DNA of 52,163 nucleotides from Caldibacillus thermoamylovorans (GCF_000751775.1 NZ_CCRF01000050.1:1-52163); one strand, 5' to 3'; positions 16,688-24,904 are shown, counted from the stretch's first letter. Notes: generated by a model from the letters alone, not told the origin. A program made the numbers and translations.

Positions 16688-17896
16688 TTGAACTTTGATT
16701 TTACCGAAGAACAAAATATGCTAAGAGAAACAGTTAGAAGCTTTGTAGATAAAGAGATTGTTCCCTATATTCGTGAATGGGATCGTTCCGGTGGATTCCC
16801 TCGCGAAATTTTCGATAAGCTGCGTGAACTTGGTTTAATGGGCGTTTGCATTCCGGAAAAATACGGTGGGAGTGGCATGGATTATAATTCACTTGCCATT
16901 GTCTGTGAGGAATTGGAAAGAGGAGATACAGCTTTCCGGACGGCGGTTTCTGTCCACTCCGGACTAAATAGTTTAACTTTACTGCAATGGGGTACTGAAG
17001 AACAAAAGCAAAAATATTTGGTTCCACAGGCGAAAGGGGAAAAAATTGGCGCATTCGGGTTGACGGAACCGGCGGCAGGTTCAGATGTGGCTTCTATTCA
17101 AACAACCGCGAAAAAAGAAGGAGAGTATTATATTCTTAACGGTCAAAAAACATGGATTTCCCTTTGTGATATTGCCGATTATTTTATCGTATTTGCTTAT
17201 ACCGATAAAACAAAGAAATATCACGGGATGTCCGCATTCATTGTGGAACGGACTTGGGAAGGTTTTTCATCTAAAGCTATTAAAGGAAAATTAGGGATTC
17301 GTTCCGGTAATACGGGGGAGTTATTTTTTGAAAATATGAAAATACCAAAAGAAAACTTACTTGGTGAAGAAGGTGAAGGATTCAAAATTGCGATGTCTGC
17401 CCTCGATAACGGCCGTTTTACGGTTGCTGCCGGTGCAGTTGGTCAAATCATGGCCTGTCTGGAAGCAAGTGTAAAGTATTGTCATGAAAGGGAAACGTTC
17501 GGAGAACCTATCGGTAAACATCAATTAGTCCAGCAAATGATTGCCAATATGGAAGCAGGTTTACAAATGAGCAGACTACTTGTTTATAAGGCTGGGGAGT
17601 TGAAAAATCAAGGAAAACGTAATACACGTGAAACCTCACTCGCAAAGTGGCAGGCATGTGACTTTGCCAATAAAGCTGCCGATGATGCTGTCCAAATTCA
17701 CGGAGCCTACGGTTACTCCGATGAATATCCGGTAGAACGATTTTTACGGAATTCGAAAGCACCGGTTATTTATGAAGGAACAAGAGAAATCCATACAATT
17801 ATGCAAGCAGAGTATGTGTTAGGTTATCGAAAGGATAAACCATTAAACAAAATGCTACCAGCTTGGGAAGGTAACAATGAACTGAATATCAAGTAA
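16688..17896 (+). CDS. Acyl-CoA dehydrogenase (classical, short/branched-chain or glutaryl type)
   Basis: 402-residue flavoprotein. FGLTEPAAGSDVASI is the FAD/substrate loop and IYEGTREIH carries the expected catalytic Glu363, in contrast to the ACAD10/11-like enzyme at 1934. An extended C-terminal tail follows. TTG at 16688 follows AGGAG (16673-16677) by ten bases. It would carry out alpha,beta-dehydrogenation in beta-oxidation or amino-acid catabolism. It stands alone with its own terminator. Substrate length cannot be deduced. Confidence 0.9.
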   Translation: MNFDFTEEQNMLRETVRSFVDKEIVPYIREWDRSGGFPREIFDKLRELGLMGVCIPEKYGGSGMDYNSLAIVCEELERGDTAFRTAVSVHSGLNSLTLLQWGTEEQKQKYLVPQAKGEKIGAFGLTEPAAGSDVASIQTTAKKEGEYYILNGQKTWISLCDIADYFIVFAYTDKTKKYHGMSAFIVERTWEGFSSKAIKGKLGIRSGNTGELFFENMKIPKENLLGEEGEGFKIAMSALDNGRFTVAAGAVGQIMACLEASVKYCHERETFGEPIGKHQLVQQMIANMEAGLQMSRLLVYKAGELKNQGKRNTRETSLAKWQACDFANKAADDAVQIHGAYGYSDEYPVERFLRNSKAPVIYEGTREIHTIMQAEYVLGYRKDKPLNKMLPAWEGNNELNIK

Positions 17897-17913
17897 AACT
17901 CAAATTGATAATA

Positions 17914-17973
17914 AAAGGGGTATTTCATCCTTGTTTGTTGCAATTTGCATTTCTTACCCCTTTCGTCTTTTTA
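17914..17973 (+). terminator. Terminator after the acyl-CoA dehydrogenase
   Basis: AAAGGGGTA pairs with TACCCCTTT across a 32-base loop, followed by CGTCTTTTTA. It abuts the start of R1 copy 3. Confidence 0.6.
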
Positions 17974-17980
17974 CTGAAAA

Positions 17981-18120
17981 TTTATCCCGCATAAACGGTC
18001 ACTAAATTTTCCCCTTGAGGCTTAAGAGAAATCAAGGATGTAGGGGGGAAGATAAGTGCCTGATTGGTACAGCTAACCATCAGTGGGGATAGAGAACTCC
18101 CTTGATGGAAATTTCACTTT
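17981..18120 (+). repeat. R1 dispersed structured repeat, copy 3
   Basis: Plus-strand copy: TTTATCCCGC at the left, a diverged middle, CTGATTGGTAC, AGCTAACCATCAGTGGGG, the paired CTCCCTTGATGG, and the end AAATTTCACTTTA. The first hairpin is degraded, the terminal hairpin is intact. Confidence 0.8.
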
Positions 18121-18345
18121 ATTCCACCTTACTGAACCCCGCTAAACTTTCAACTACAAATGAAACCAGATTAATGGCAAAATATTCCAATACTATATCA
18201 TGTCAAGATTTCCTACTAAAGCAGCAACTTACAAACGGTTCAAAATGATACTGAATCAGTTAAACAACTAGTAAAGTCATCGTGATTATTAGAATGAATA
18301 AAATTAATGGTCACAAACTTTTTGACTTGTCGCAATATAAAAAAT
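18121..18345. other. Intergenic stretch before lysine dehydrogenase
   Basis: No gene of credible length or ribosome-binding site on either strand. A TTGACTTG near 18321 may be part of a promoter for the downstream gene, but the -10 is unclear. Confidence 0.45.
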
Positions 18346-18363
18346 ACAGAAAGGAGTATTGTG

Positions 18364-19512
18364 ATGAAAATCGGTGTGTTAGGCTCTGGACTTATGGGCA
18401 AAGAAGCAGCCCGGGACTTGGTGGAAAGTTCCGGTGTAACGACTGTCGGATTGGCTGATCTTGATTTTAACCGTGCAAAAACAGTATGTGAACAAATTCA
18501 ATCTCAAAAATTGACTCCCTTTCAAGTCGATGCTCGTAATGAAGAAGAACTGGCGAATTTTATGAGTCAATTTGATTGTATTATTAATGCACTATTTTAC
18601 TCGTTTAATGAAATCGTCGCAAAAACAGCAATTAAAGTGGGTGTTCATTCTGTAGATTTAGGTGGTCATATCGGTCATATGACGGATAAAGTACTTGCAC
18701 TAAAAAATGATGCGAAAAACGCCGGAGTTACCATTATCCCTGATTTAGGGGTAGCTCCGGGTATGATTAATATTTTATCAGGTTATGGATACAGTAAGCT
18801 TGATAAAGCAACAGCGGTAAAATTGTACGTGGGCGGAATTCCGGTAAGACCGGATCCACCATTAGAATACAATCATGTGTTCTCAATGGAAGGTTTACTT
18901 GATCACTACACTGATCCTTCTTTAATTATTCGTAATGGAAAATTAATGGTTGTACCATCGTTATCTGAAATAGAACCGATTTATTTTGAAAAATTTGGTC
19001 CACTGGAAGCCTTTCATACATCAGGCGGAACTTCAACATTATCTATTTCTTATCCGGAATTAGAAACATTGGAATATAAAACGATTCGTTATCCAGGTCA
19101 TGCGAAAAAGATGAAATTACTTGTTGATTTAAATCTTACAAGAACAGATTATGAAGTTGAAGTTGACGGAAAAACCATTAATCCAAGGAAAGTACTATTA
19201 AAGGTCCTAGATCCGATTGTTGAATTAAAAGATAAAGACGATGTCACTTTATTACGGGTAATCGTTTCAGGGGAAAAAGATTTAAATCCAGCTACTTATA
19301 CGTATGAAATGGTGACATTTAAGGATTCGACTAAAAATATCACCGCGATGGCGAGAGCAACAGCGAATACGATTTCAGTTGTTGCACAAATGATTGCAAA
19401 TGGTATTATTACAAAAAGAGGCGTTTATCCACCTGAACAAATTGTTCCCGGTGATATTTATATTGAAGAAATGAAAAAGCGTGGTGTGGTTATATCGGAA
19501 AATTTAAGTTGA
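18364..19512 (+). CDS. lysDH: L-lysine 6-dehydrogenase (saccharopine dehydrogenase-like fold)
   Basis: 382-residue NAD(P)-dependent enzyme. GSGLMG at 7-12 is the dinucleotide motif. [38 protein letters not shown] and TSGGTSTLS closely follow the Geobacillus lysine epsilon-dehydrogenase, which oxidatively deaminates L-lysine at the 6-amino group to piperideine-6-carboxylate. ATG at 18364 follows AAAGGAG (18350-18356). No other lysine catabolism gene is adjacent, although the acyl-CoA dehydrogenase upstream could serve a later glutaryl-CoA step (inference). Confidence 0.85.
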   Translation: MKIGVLGSGLMGKEAARDLVESSGVTTVGLADLDFNRAKTVCEQIQSQKLTPFQVDARNEEELANFMSQFDCIINALFYSFNEIVAKTAIKVGVHSVDLGGHIGHMTDKVLALKNDAKNAGVTIIPDLGVAPGMINILSGYGYSKLDKATAVKLYVGGIPVRPDPPLEYNHVFSMEGLLDHYTDPSLIIRNGKLMVVPSLSEIEPIYFEKFGPLEAFHTSGGTSTLSISYPELETLEYKTIRYPGHAKKMKLLVDLNLTRTDYEVEVDGKTINPRKVLLKVLDPIVELKDKDDVTLLRVIVSGEKDLNPATYTYEMVTFKDSTKNITAMARATANTISVVAQMIANGIITKRGVYPPEQIVPGDIYIEEMKKRGVVISENLS

Positions 19513-19551
19513 ATGGAGACCTTGGCTAACAAGATCTCAAATTTCTAGATG

Positions 19552-19579
19552 ACCAGAGCATTTTTACTCTGGTTTTTTT
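19552..19579. terminator. Terminator shared with the 3' end of the convergent Nudix gene
   Basis: ACCAGAG pairs with CTCTGGT, then seven Ts, terminating lysDH. The opposite Nudix gene ends inside this structure: its last sense codons and its stop (19564-19566) are part of the stem and loop. Confidence 0.85.
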
Positions 19580-19974
19580 ATATAATCAATCGCAGCTTTA
19601 AGAATATGTTTGTCATTATCGAAGGTCACTTTGTCGATGGCTTCAGATAACGGGAACCATTTTGCATCACTTACTTCCTCCAGTTGACGATGAATGGCAG
19701 TTGGTTTTGTGTAAGCAAGAAAATAAATAACCTCTTTTAAAACGCCCTCGGCAGGAGAATAAGTAACCACTTTGCGAAAGTTCGTATCCAATTCAACTTG
19801 AAGACCGGTTTCTTCTGCAATTTCACGGAGGGCAGTTTCAGTTTCAGTTTCGTCCTCTTCCACATGTCCCTTAGGAAATGCCCAATGCCCGCCGTTTTGA
19901 TGTTTAATAAGCAGAACTTTGTGAGGTTCTTCTGATGTAAAAACAATGGCACCGCAAGATTTTTCTCTTTTCAT
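19564..19974 (-). CDS. Nudix hydrolase (diadenosine tetraphosphatase-like)
   Basis: 136-residue Nudix protein. Nudix box: GHVEEDETETETALREIAEE followed by TGL, fitting Gx5Ex7REUxEExGU. AFPKGHVE just before it and the compact size suggest an Ap4A hydrolase/MutT-like enzyme. The C-terminus KKPE is encoded by the arm of the lysDH terminator. Its upstream region carries a duplicated 16-base block that includes the Shine-Dalgarno. Confidence 0.87.
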   Translation of the reverse strand: MKREKSCGAIVFTSEEPHKVLLIKHQNGGHWAFPKGHVEEDETETETALREIAEETGLQVELDTNFRKVVTYSPAEGVLKEVIYFLAYTKPTAIHRQLEEVSDAKWFPLSEAIDKVTFDNDKHILKAAIDYIKKPE

Positions 19975-19976
19975 AT

Positions 19977-20009
19977 AAACAATCCTTTCTTTTAAACAAT
20001 CCTTTCTTT
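19977..20009 (-). repeat. Tandem duplication of the Shine-Dalgarno region
   Basis: A 16-base unit, AAACAATCCTTTCTTT on the plus strand, occurs twice with a one-base spacer. On the minus strand each unit contains AAAGGAT, so the Nudix gene has two ribosome-binding sites in tandem; only the proximal one has correct spacing. Confidence 0.8.
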
Positions 20010-20180
20010 ACCAATTAATCAATATTATAACAAAAAAAGACCAAGGCTGTATGATTGTTTATTAATCTTTGCAAAATTTTAATGGAATAGTAATTTAAGC
20101 TCCTATCCTTGATTTCTTTTCAATGAAGCAATTAATTAATATAATACAGATAGAAAAATAAAATGACAGGAGTTATTCAT

Positions 20181-20645
20181 GTGGGCTATGTTGAGGATTT
20201 ACGTAAAATTATTGGATCAAGACCTATTATTTTGGTAGGTTCTGTTACTGTTATTGTAAATGATGAAGGTGAAATTTTATTACAGGAAAGAACATATCCT
20301 ACTGGTTTTTGGGGATTACCGGGTGGGTTAATGGAACTGGGAGAAACAACGGAAGAAACAGCACGTCGGGAAGTATTTGAAGAAACCAGTCTCGTCGTTG
20401 ATCAATTACAATTTATTAATGTGTATTCAGGACCGGAATATTTTGTCCGTGCACAAAATGGGGATGAGTTTTTTATGGTTACTGTTGCATATTATACAAA
20501 GCATTTTTCAGGGGAAATGAAGGTCGATTTTTCAGAATCGGTATCGGTCCGATTTTGCCATCCGGATAACCTGCCCGGACAATTGGTAAAAGGCCATAAA
20601 GTAATCTTGGATGAATTTTTAAGTAAGCATTATAAAAACATATGA
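20181..20645 (+). CDS. Nudix hydrolase (second)
   Basis: 154-residue Nudix protein beginning MGYVEDLRKIIGSRPI. The Nudix box GGLMELGETTEETARREVFE, then ETSL, fits the consensus apart from Ser in place of the last Gly (EETSL versus EExGU). GTG at 20181 is chosen because AGGAG at 20168-20172 lies eight bases upstream; an ATG at 20163 has no site. Substrate unknown. It is unrelated in detail to the Nudix gene at 19564. Confidence 0.85.
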   Translation: MGYVEDLRKIIGSRPIILVGSVTVIVNDEGEILLQERTYPTGFWGLPGGLMELGETTEETARREVFEETSLVVDQLQFINVYSGPEYFVRAQNGDEFFMVTVAYYTKHFSGEMKVDFSESVSVRFCHPDNLPGQLVKGHKVILDEFLSKHYKNI

Positions 20646-20654
20646 AAAAACAAG

Positions 20655-20680
20655 CAACACCTTTCTTAGGAGAGGTGTTG
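20655..20680. terminator. Hairpin terminator after the second Nudix gene
   Basis: CAACACCT pairs with AGGTGTTG across a ten-base loop. The T-run is better on the minus strand, so it may work in both directions. The stretch 20690-20905 shows no gene. Confidence 0.55.
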
Positions 20681-20909
20681 TACTCATTTCATAGCTTGAA
20701 AAAGTGTTAACCGAATACATCCATGTAGTTGCTGCAATTTTTGATATGGATTGAGCAAAAGTTGCTGTCTATTTTCTTCCGTTTATTAATAGGCGAAATA
20801 ATATCAAAACGCTCAAAATTTCAGTGCCAATAAATTTTTCGTAAAGCCGAGGCTAACATTCAGGGTTAATTTATTTCTAAAAAAATATTTTTAAATCGAG
20901 ATATTTTAA

Positions 20910-20938
20910 TTGACAGTAATTTCTTTTGCTCTTATACT
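20910..20938 (+). promoter_or_regulatory. Sigma-A promoter of the yceI-like gene
   Basis: TTGACA at 20910-20915, 17-base spacer, TATACT at 20933-20938. This is one of the strongest promoters in the window. Confidence 0.8.
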
Positions 20939-20970
20939 TATGTATATAAATAAGCTTACATAAAGTAAGT
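20936..20970. promoter_or_regulatory. Candidate operator over the yceI transcription start
   Basis: ACTTATGTA and TACATAAAGT form imperfect inverted arms, and CTTAC-ATAAA-GTAAG is a smaller dyad within the right half. The position overlaps the -10 and start site, so a bound repressor would block transcription. The HxlR-type regulator encoded at 21608-21919 is the likely ligand (inference). Confidence 0.45.
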
Positions 20971-20989
20971 TGAAATGGAGGAATTAATT

Positions 20990-21523
20990 ATGGCAAAAGA
21001 AAAATGGGTTTTAGATGCAGCTCATAGCAGTGTTGATTTTTCTGTAAAACATATGATGATTTCAAAAGTGAAAGGAACGTTCCATACGTTTGATGCAACA
21101 ATTGAGGCTGACCCGACCGATTTAACAACCGCAAATATTGATTTTGTCGTTGATTTGGCAAGCATTGACACAAGAAACCAAGACCGTGATGGACATTTAA
21201 AATCTGCAGACTTTTTTGATGTAGAAAAATACCCAAAATTAACGTTTTCTTCTACAAAGATAGTCAAAACAAGGGATAATGAATATGATGTGACCGGTGA
21301 TTTGACCATTCATGGTGTTACACGATCAGAAACATTCAAAGTGGAGCTCGTTGGATTATCTAAAAATCCGATGACTGGTGCTGAAACTGCTGGTTTTTCT
21401 GTCAGCGGACAAATCAATCGAAGCAATTATGGATTAACATGGAATGCTGCACTAGAAACCGGCGGCGTACTTGTTGGTAATGAAGTAAACATCTCGCTTG
21501 AACTCGAAGCAACAAAAGGATAA
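20990..21523 (+). CDS. YceI family lipid-binding protein
   Basis: 177-residue lipocalin-like YceI domain with no signal peptide, so probably cytosolic. WVLDAAHSSVDFSVKHMMIS, then DGHLKSADFFDVEKYP and GDLTIHGVT are the family hallmarks. YceI proteins bind polyisoprenoid or amphiphilic ligands; Firmicute versions often appear next to redox-stress regulators. ATG at 20990 follows GGAGG (20977-20981). A convergent HxlR regulator follows. Confidence 0.9.
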   Translation: MAKEKWVLDAAHSSVDFSVKHMMISKVKGTFHTFDATIEADPTDLTTANIDFVVDLASIDTRNQDRDGHLKSADFFDVEKYPKLTFSSTKIVKTRDNEYDVTGDLTIHGVTRSETFKVELVGLSKNPMTGAETAGFSVSGQINRSNYGLTWNAALETGGVLVGNEVNISLELEATKG

Positions 21524-21607
21524 GCAAATCTGCCAGGTGATCACAAGAAGAAAAGTGGTCAGCTGGCATTTTTGTTGTTTTTTAGTTAATTTTTTCACTA
21601 CATTTAC

Positions 21608-21919
21608 TTATACATCTATATACTTCAGTGCCCAAGTTTGTAATTCCTTCATCACCGGATTTAATGCCAATCCTTTTTCCGTTAATGAGTATTCCACCCG
21701 GACCGGCACTTCCGGGAATACTTGTCTTGATACAATCCCCAGTTTTTCCAGATCCTTAAGGCGTTCTGAAAGGAGTCTGCCGCTAATCGGTATGGAACTT
21801 TCGATTTCACAGAACCGCATGGGACCATTCATTAATTGGTAAATAATTAATCCTGTCCATCGTTTCCCAATGATTTCAAAGGCCTTTTCTACCCGTGGAC
21901 AAAGTGTCGGTTCCAACAT
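21608..21919 (-). CDS. HxlR-family regulator, YodB-like
   Basis: 103-residue winged-helix regulator. LCPRVEKAFEIIGKRWTGLI followed by RFCEIES and GRLLSERLKDLEKLGIV closely follows B. subtilis YodB, a repressor inactivated by quinones and diamide through Cys6. The equivalent Cys7 is present here, but the C-terminal cysteines of YodB are absent: this protein ends in ...LKYIDV. ATG at 21919 is chosen over the ATG and GTG just upstream for spacing to GGGG. Likely target: the convergent yceI-like gene. Confidence 0.87.
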   Translation of the reverse strand: MLEPTLCPRVEKAFEIIGKRWTGLIIYQLMNGPMRFCEIESSIPISGRLLSERLKDLEKLGIVSRQVFPEVPVRVEYSLTEKGLALNPVMKELQTWALKYIDV

Positions 21920-21947
21920 CATCACCCCACTTTAACATGATTTTATC

Positions 21948-22052
21948 TAAAGAAAACTCGGCGACTGCCGAGCCTTTAGGTGAGAGCAGAGCCGCAAGAG
22001 CACTTATGCGTTAGGAAAGTAGAAATTGAAAAATTTATACTTTCCTATTAAC
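21948..22052 (-). repeat. R2 dispersed repeat, copy 1
   Basis: About 105 bp, nearly identical to the copy at 36578-36681. On the minus strand it runs AGGAAAGTATAAATTTTTC, TACTTTCCTAACGCATAAG, GGCTCTGCTCTC, then CTCGGCAGTCGCCGAG followed by TTTTCTTT. The last element is a terminator-like hairpin placed just upstream of the HxlR gene. Confidence 0.85.
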
Positions 22053-22081
22053 TAAAAAAGAATACGATCTACGTAAGCAAG

Positions 22082-22237
22082 TTTATCCCATCTTAATGGT
22101 GAGTCAACACCCCCACCTCAAGATTTTCTAGTTTACCAAGAAGATAGGTAGCGTTGAAATGCCCCGTAAAGGTCCGATTGGTTCGACTAACCATCAGTGG
22201 GGATGGAGAAAAACCCTACTGATGGAAGTTTCACTTT
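22082..22237 (+). repeat. R1 dispersed structured repeat, copy 4
   Basis: The most complete copy (156 bp). Blocks: TTTATCCCATCTTAATGG, ACCCCCACCTCAAGATTTTC, AAGATAGGT, GGTCCGATTGGTTCGAC, TAACCATCAGTGGGG, CCCTACTGATGG, and GAAGTTTCACTTTA. The GGTT...AACC mini-stem and the terminal hairpin are intact. Confidence 0.88.
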
Positions 22238-22376
22238 ATAATCATAATAACATGAATCGTTCAAATCCTATAGGTCATTTTTCTCACCTAGATGATTGAA
22301 TTGGATGATATTTAATTATTTTTGGTAAGTGTTTTTTTATAAATTCCGTTACATTTTTCATTTTTTTTCTACTTCT

Positions 22377-22398
22377 ATTCATAATTTATTCATAATTT
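22377..22398 (+). promoter_or_regulatory. Direct repeat upstream of htrA, candidate response-regulator site
   Basis: ATTCATAATTT occurs twice head to tail with an 11-base period. OmpR-type regulators bind such repeats, and htrA genes in Bacillus are controlled by CssRS, so CssR is a reasonable candidate. A TAAAAT at about 22404 could be the -10. Another similar T-rich CATTTT stretch lies just upstream. Confidence 0.4.
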
Positions 22399-22443
22399 TT
22401 GTCTAAAATAATTGTAGAAAAAAGAGAGGGGAGGTTAATAAAC

Positions 22444-23829
22444 ATGGAAGATTTCACAAACAAAAATCATGATGAATCTTTCGACAAACCAATTGATAAC
22501 GATCAAAATGTTGATCAAAATGCGATGAATAAAACGACAAAACAATCGGATGGGAATGATTTACAAACAAACGAGGAACATGCAAATTCCCAAGAAACTG
22601 TTCGTCATTCTTCAACAAATACAAGCAGTGACCCGAACGATCATTTGAATGAGGATAGAAATAAGAAGAAAAGGAAATTCAATGTCAAAACAATCGGATC
22701 AAATTTATTAGTTGGTATCATAAGTTCTGTATTAACAGTTGGTCTTGTTTCTTATTTTGGATTTCCGGCAAATGGAAATGATGATGGAGATACGACATCA
22801 GACGCGAAAGTAGTTCAACCGGTTTCAAAAGATGCGGTGTATACGAGCACGTTTACAAAAGCAGATCAAGCAACCATTGCCGATATCGTTGAAGAAATGT
22901 CACCGACCATTGTTGGTGTTATTAATCTTCAAAAAATGCAAAGTCAGTTTAATTTGCAATCAGAAAGTGTTCAAACCGGATCGGGTTCGGGTGTCATTTT
23001 TAAGAAGGATGATAAATATGGTTACATTATTACAAATAATCATGTCATCGAAGGGGCAAACGAGATTCAAGTATCATTATATAGCGGTGAAAAAGTAAAA
23101 GCAGAAGTCGTTGGTGCCGATGCATTGACCGACTTAGCAGTTCTGAAAATTGACGGAAAATATGTTAATGAAGTAGCTAGTTTTGGAGATTCCAGTCAAT
23201 TGCGTACCGGTGATGAGGTGATTGCGATTGGAAATCCGCTTGGTGAAGAGTTTTCAAGAACGGTAACCCAAGGGATTGTCAGTGCTACCGAACGTTCGAT
23301 ATCAGTTAATACATCCGCAGGGGAATGGGAAATCACGGCTATTCAAACGGATGCAGCCATTAATCCCGGCAATAGTGGTGGTGCTTTGATTAATGCAAAT
23401 GGGGAAGTTATCGGAATTAATAGTTTAAAAATTGCTGAGGACGGTGTGGAAGGTTTAGGATTTGCGATTCCGAGTAATGATGTAATTCCAATTGCTGAAG
23501 AGTTGATTAATAACGGTGAAATTAAACGGCCATATTTAGGTATTCAAATGTATGATGTATCGAATATTGTTCAATTTTATCGTCAGAGTATGTTTGGAAA
23601 CTTGGAAAACGGTATCGTCGTTGCCGCTGTTGAACCGGACTCACCGGCTGCTAAAGCAGGTTTGAAAGTAAATGATGTCATTGTTGGCATTGATGGAAAT
23701 GAAATAAAAAATGTTACCGAATTAAGAAAATATTTATATAGCAAAGTAACACCGGGTGATTCCGTTAAAATCGATTTTTACCGAGATGGAAATAAACAAA
23801 CTGTAACGGTGGAAACGACCTCAAGCTAA
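22444..23829 (+). CDS. htrA: HtrA/DegP-type membrane-anchored serine protease
   Basis: 461-residue S1C protease. A long acidic, Asn-rich cytoplasmic N-terminus (1-80) is followed by a basic KKKRK segment and one membrane span (about 86-107). The protease domain has His200 (NNHVIEG), Asp230 (TDLAVL) and Ser311 (NPGNSGGAL). A single PDZ domain occupies about 350-455 (PYLGIQM...GIVVAAVEPDSPA). It degrades misfolded proteins on the outer face of the membrane. ATG at 22444 follows GGGGAGG. A terminator follows. Confidence 0.93.
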   Translation: MEDFTNKNHDESFDKPIDNDQNVDQNAMNKTTKQSDGNDLQTNEEHANSQETVRHSSTNTSSDPNDHLNEDRNKKKRKFNVKTIGSNLLVGIISSVLTVGLVSYFGFPANGNDDGDTTSDAKVVQPVSKDAVYTSTFTKADQATIADIVEEMSPTIVGVINLQKMQSQFNLQSESVQTGSGSGVIFKKDDKYGYIITNNHVIEGANEIQVSLYSGEKVKAEVVGADALTDLAVLKIDGKYVNEVASFGDSSQLRTGDEVIAIGNPLGEEFSRTVTQGIVSATERSISVNTSAGEWEITAIQTDAAINPGNSGGALINANGEVIGINSLKIAEDGVEGLGFAIPSNDVIPIAEELINNGEIKRPYLGIQMYDVSNIVQFYRQSMFGNLENGIVVAAVEPDSPAAKAGLKVNDVIVGIDGNEIKNVTELRKYLYSKVTPGDSVKIDFYRDGNKQTVTVETTSS

Positions 23830-23840
23830 AGATAGGGAAA

Positions 23841-23874
23841 CGGGAGGGAGTAGTACGAATCCTTCCCGTTTTTT
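23841..23874 (+). terminator. Rho-independent terminator after htrA
   Basis: CGGGAGGGA pairs with TCCTTCCCG, then a run of Ts. Confidence 0.85.
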
Positions 23875-23910
23875 ATGGGAATTAGTACTCCTATTAAGAT
23901 TTCAGTCAAA

Positions 23911-23998
23911 CGGGCGCGAGGAAACCTATAAAACGTCCGATTGGTTCGGTCAAATAATCAGTGAGGATATTGATTCCCACCAAAGAATAAAGTTCCCT
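23911..23998 (+). repeat. R1 dispersed structured repeat, copy 5 (decayed)
   Basis: Right half only. CGTCCGATTGGTTCGGTC, AATCAGTGAGGAT, TTCCCACC and AAAGTTCCCTTT align to the R1 end, but the terminal stem is partly lost. Confidence 0.6.
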
Positions 23999-24024
23999 TT
24001 TTGAATATGTTTGTTTTTAAAAAC

Positions 24025-24053
24025 TTTCCATTTTCCAAGATTTGTACTATAAT
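24025..24053 (+). promoter_or_regulatory. Promoter of the TPP riboswitch-thiT unit
   Basis: Perfect TATAAT at 24048-24053 with a weak -35 (TTTCCA at 24025-24030) at 17-base spacing. The start of transcription would lie about 15 bases before the riboswitch P1 stem. Confidence 0.5.
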
Positions 24054-24075
24054 ATTTTTGACAATTAAATCAACG

Positions 24076-24179
24076 TTTCCACAGGGGGAGCTGTTGCTGA
24101 GAGTGAATAGCAATCGTAAAGAGAGCTATTCAGACCCTTTGAACCTGTCTAGTTAATACTAGCGTAGGGATTGTGGAAG
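24076..24179 (+). promoter_or_regulatory. TPP riboswitch (THI box)
   Basis: All conserved THI-box elements are present: GGGGGAGC, GCTGAGAGT, GACCCTTTGAACCTG, and the CTAGTTAATACTAGCGTAG helix closing with GGGA. P1 is formed by TTTCCACA (24076-24083) and TGTGGAA near 24172-24178. Binding of thiamine pyrophosphate should switch off thiT. Confidence 0.95.
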
Positions 24180-24210
24180 AGAGGTAGGATTTATTTTCTA
24201 CTTTTCTTAG

Positions 24211-24253
24211 CTTCCTATGGAACGTTTGATAAAAAAACATAGGAGGTTTTTTT
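24211..24253 (+). terminator. Riboswitch expression platform: hairpin over the thiT ribosome-binding site
   Basis: CTTCCTATG (24211-24219) pairs with CATAGGAGG (24238-24246), a nine-pair stem that buries the AGGAGG Shine-Dalgarno. Seven Ts follow directly and end at the ATG (24254). The same structure can therefore act as terminator and as translational block. Confidence 0.75.
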
Positions 24254-24826
24254 ATGCGTTCAAAACAATTACAACCATTAATTGAGTCTGCCATTATGGC
24301 GGCATTGGCACTGATCATTGATTTGTTGCCGTCAATTCAATTGGGACCATGGATTAGTATGTCATTTGCTATGGTACCGGTATTTATCGTTTCTTTCCGT
24401 TGGGGATTCCGATATGGTGTAGTATCCGGGTTGCTTTGGGGACTGCTGCAAGTAGTAACAGGAGATGTTACTTTTCTTCACTGGTTCCAATTTCTTGTTG
24501 AATATTTTGTTGCATTTGCTTGTGTCGGATTTGCCGGCTTATTTATGAATGTAATACAAAGGAAATTTCGTGAAGGACAAAAATTGGCCGGTTTAGGTTT
24601 TGCTGTTCTCGCTATGTTTATCGGTAGTGTTGCTAGATATATATGGCATTACATTGCCGGAATCGTTTTTTGGGGAAGTTACGCACCTGAAGGACAGCCG
24701 GCTTGGGTATATTCTTTAATCGTAAATGGCTCGGCTTGGTTGGGTTCATTTTTGTTCTGTTCGTTTGTTATGGCGTTTCTTTTGTCAGCATCTCCACGAG
24801 TTTTAACAGTAAGCCGAAACCAATAA
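24254..24826 (+). CDS. thiT: Energy-coupled thiamine transporter, substrate-binding S component
   Basis: 190-residue hydrophobic protein with about six membrane spans. SAIMAALALIIDLLP, LGPWISMSFAMVPVF, GLLWGLLQVV and ARYIWHYIAG match ThiT (YuaJ), the thiamine-binding S component of ECF transporters. It works with the shared EcfA/EcfA'/EcfT module encoded elsewhere. Control by the upstream TPP riboswitch confirms the substrate. It stands alone and is followed by a terminator. Confidence 0.95.
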   Translation: MRSKQLQPLIESAIMAALALIIDLLPSIQLGPWISMSFAMVPVFIVSFRWGFRYGVVSGLLWGLLQVVTGDVTFLHWFQFLVEYFVAFACVGFAGLFMNVIQRKFREGQKLAGLGFAVLAMFIGSVARYIWHYIAGIVFWGSYAPEGQPAWVYSLIVNGSAWLGSFLFCSFVMAFLLSASPRVLTVSRNQ

Positions 24827-24840
24827 AGTAAATAAGGAAG

Positions 24841-24878
24841 GGGGCTATCCAATTAGGAGCAGCCCCTGTTTTATTTTA
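24841..24878 (+). terminator. Rho-independent terminator after thiT
   Basis: GGGGCT pairs with AGCCCC around a 14-base loop, followed by TGTTTTATTTT. Confidence 0.75.
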
Positions 24879-24879
24879 G

Positions 24880-24904
24880 TATAAGAAAGTATAAAAATAC
24901 AGGT
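24880..24904 (+). repeat. Short dispersed repeat (R3), copy 1
   Basis: TATAAGAAAGTATAAAAATA followed by CAGGT. It matches 41785-41810 at most positions. The first bases resemble the AGGAAAGTATAAA start of R2, so it may be a partial R2-related element. Confidence 0.5.
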
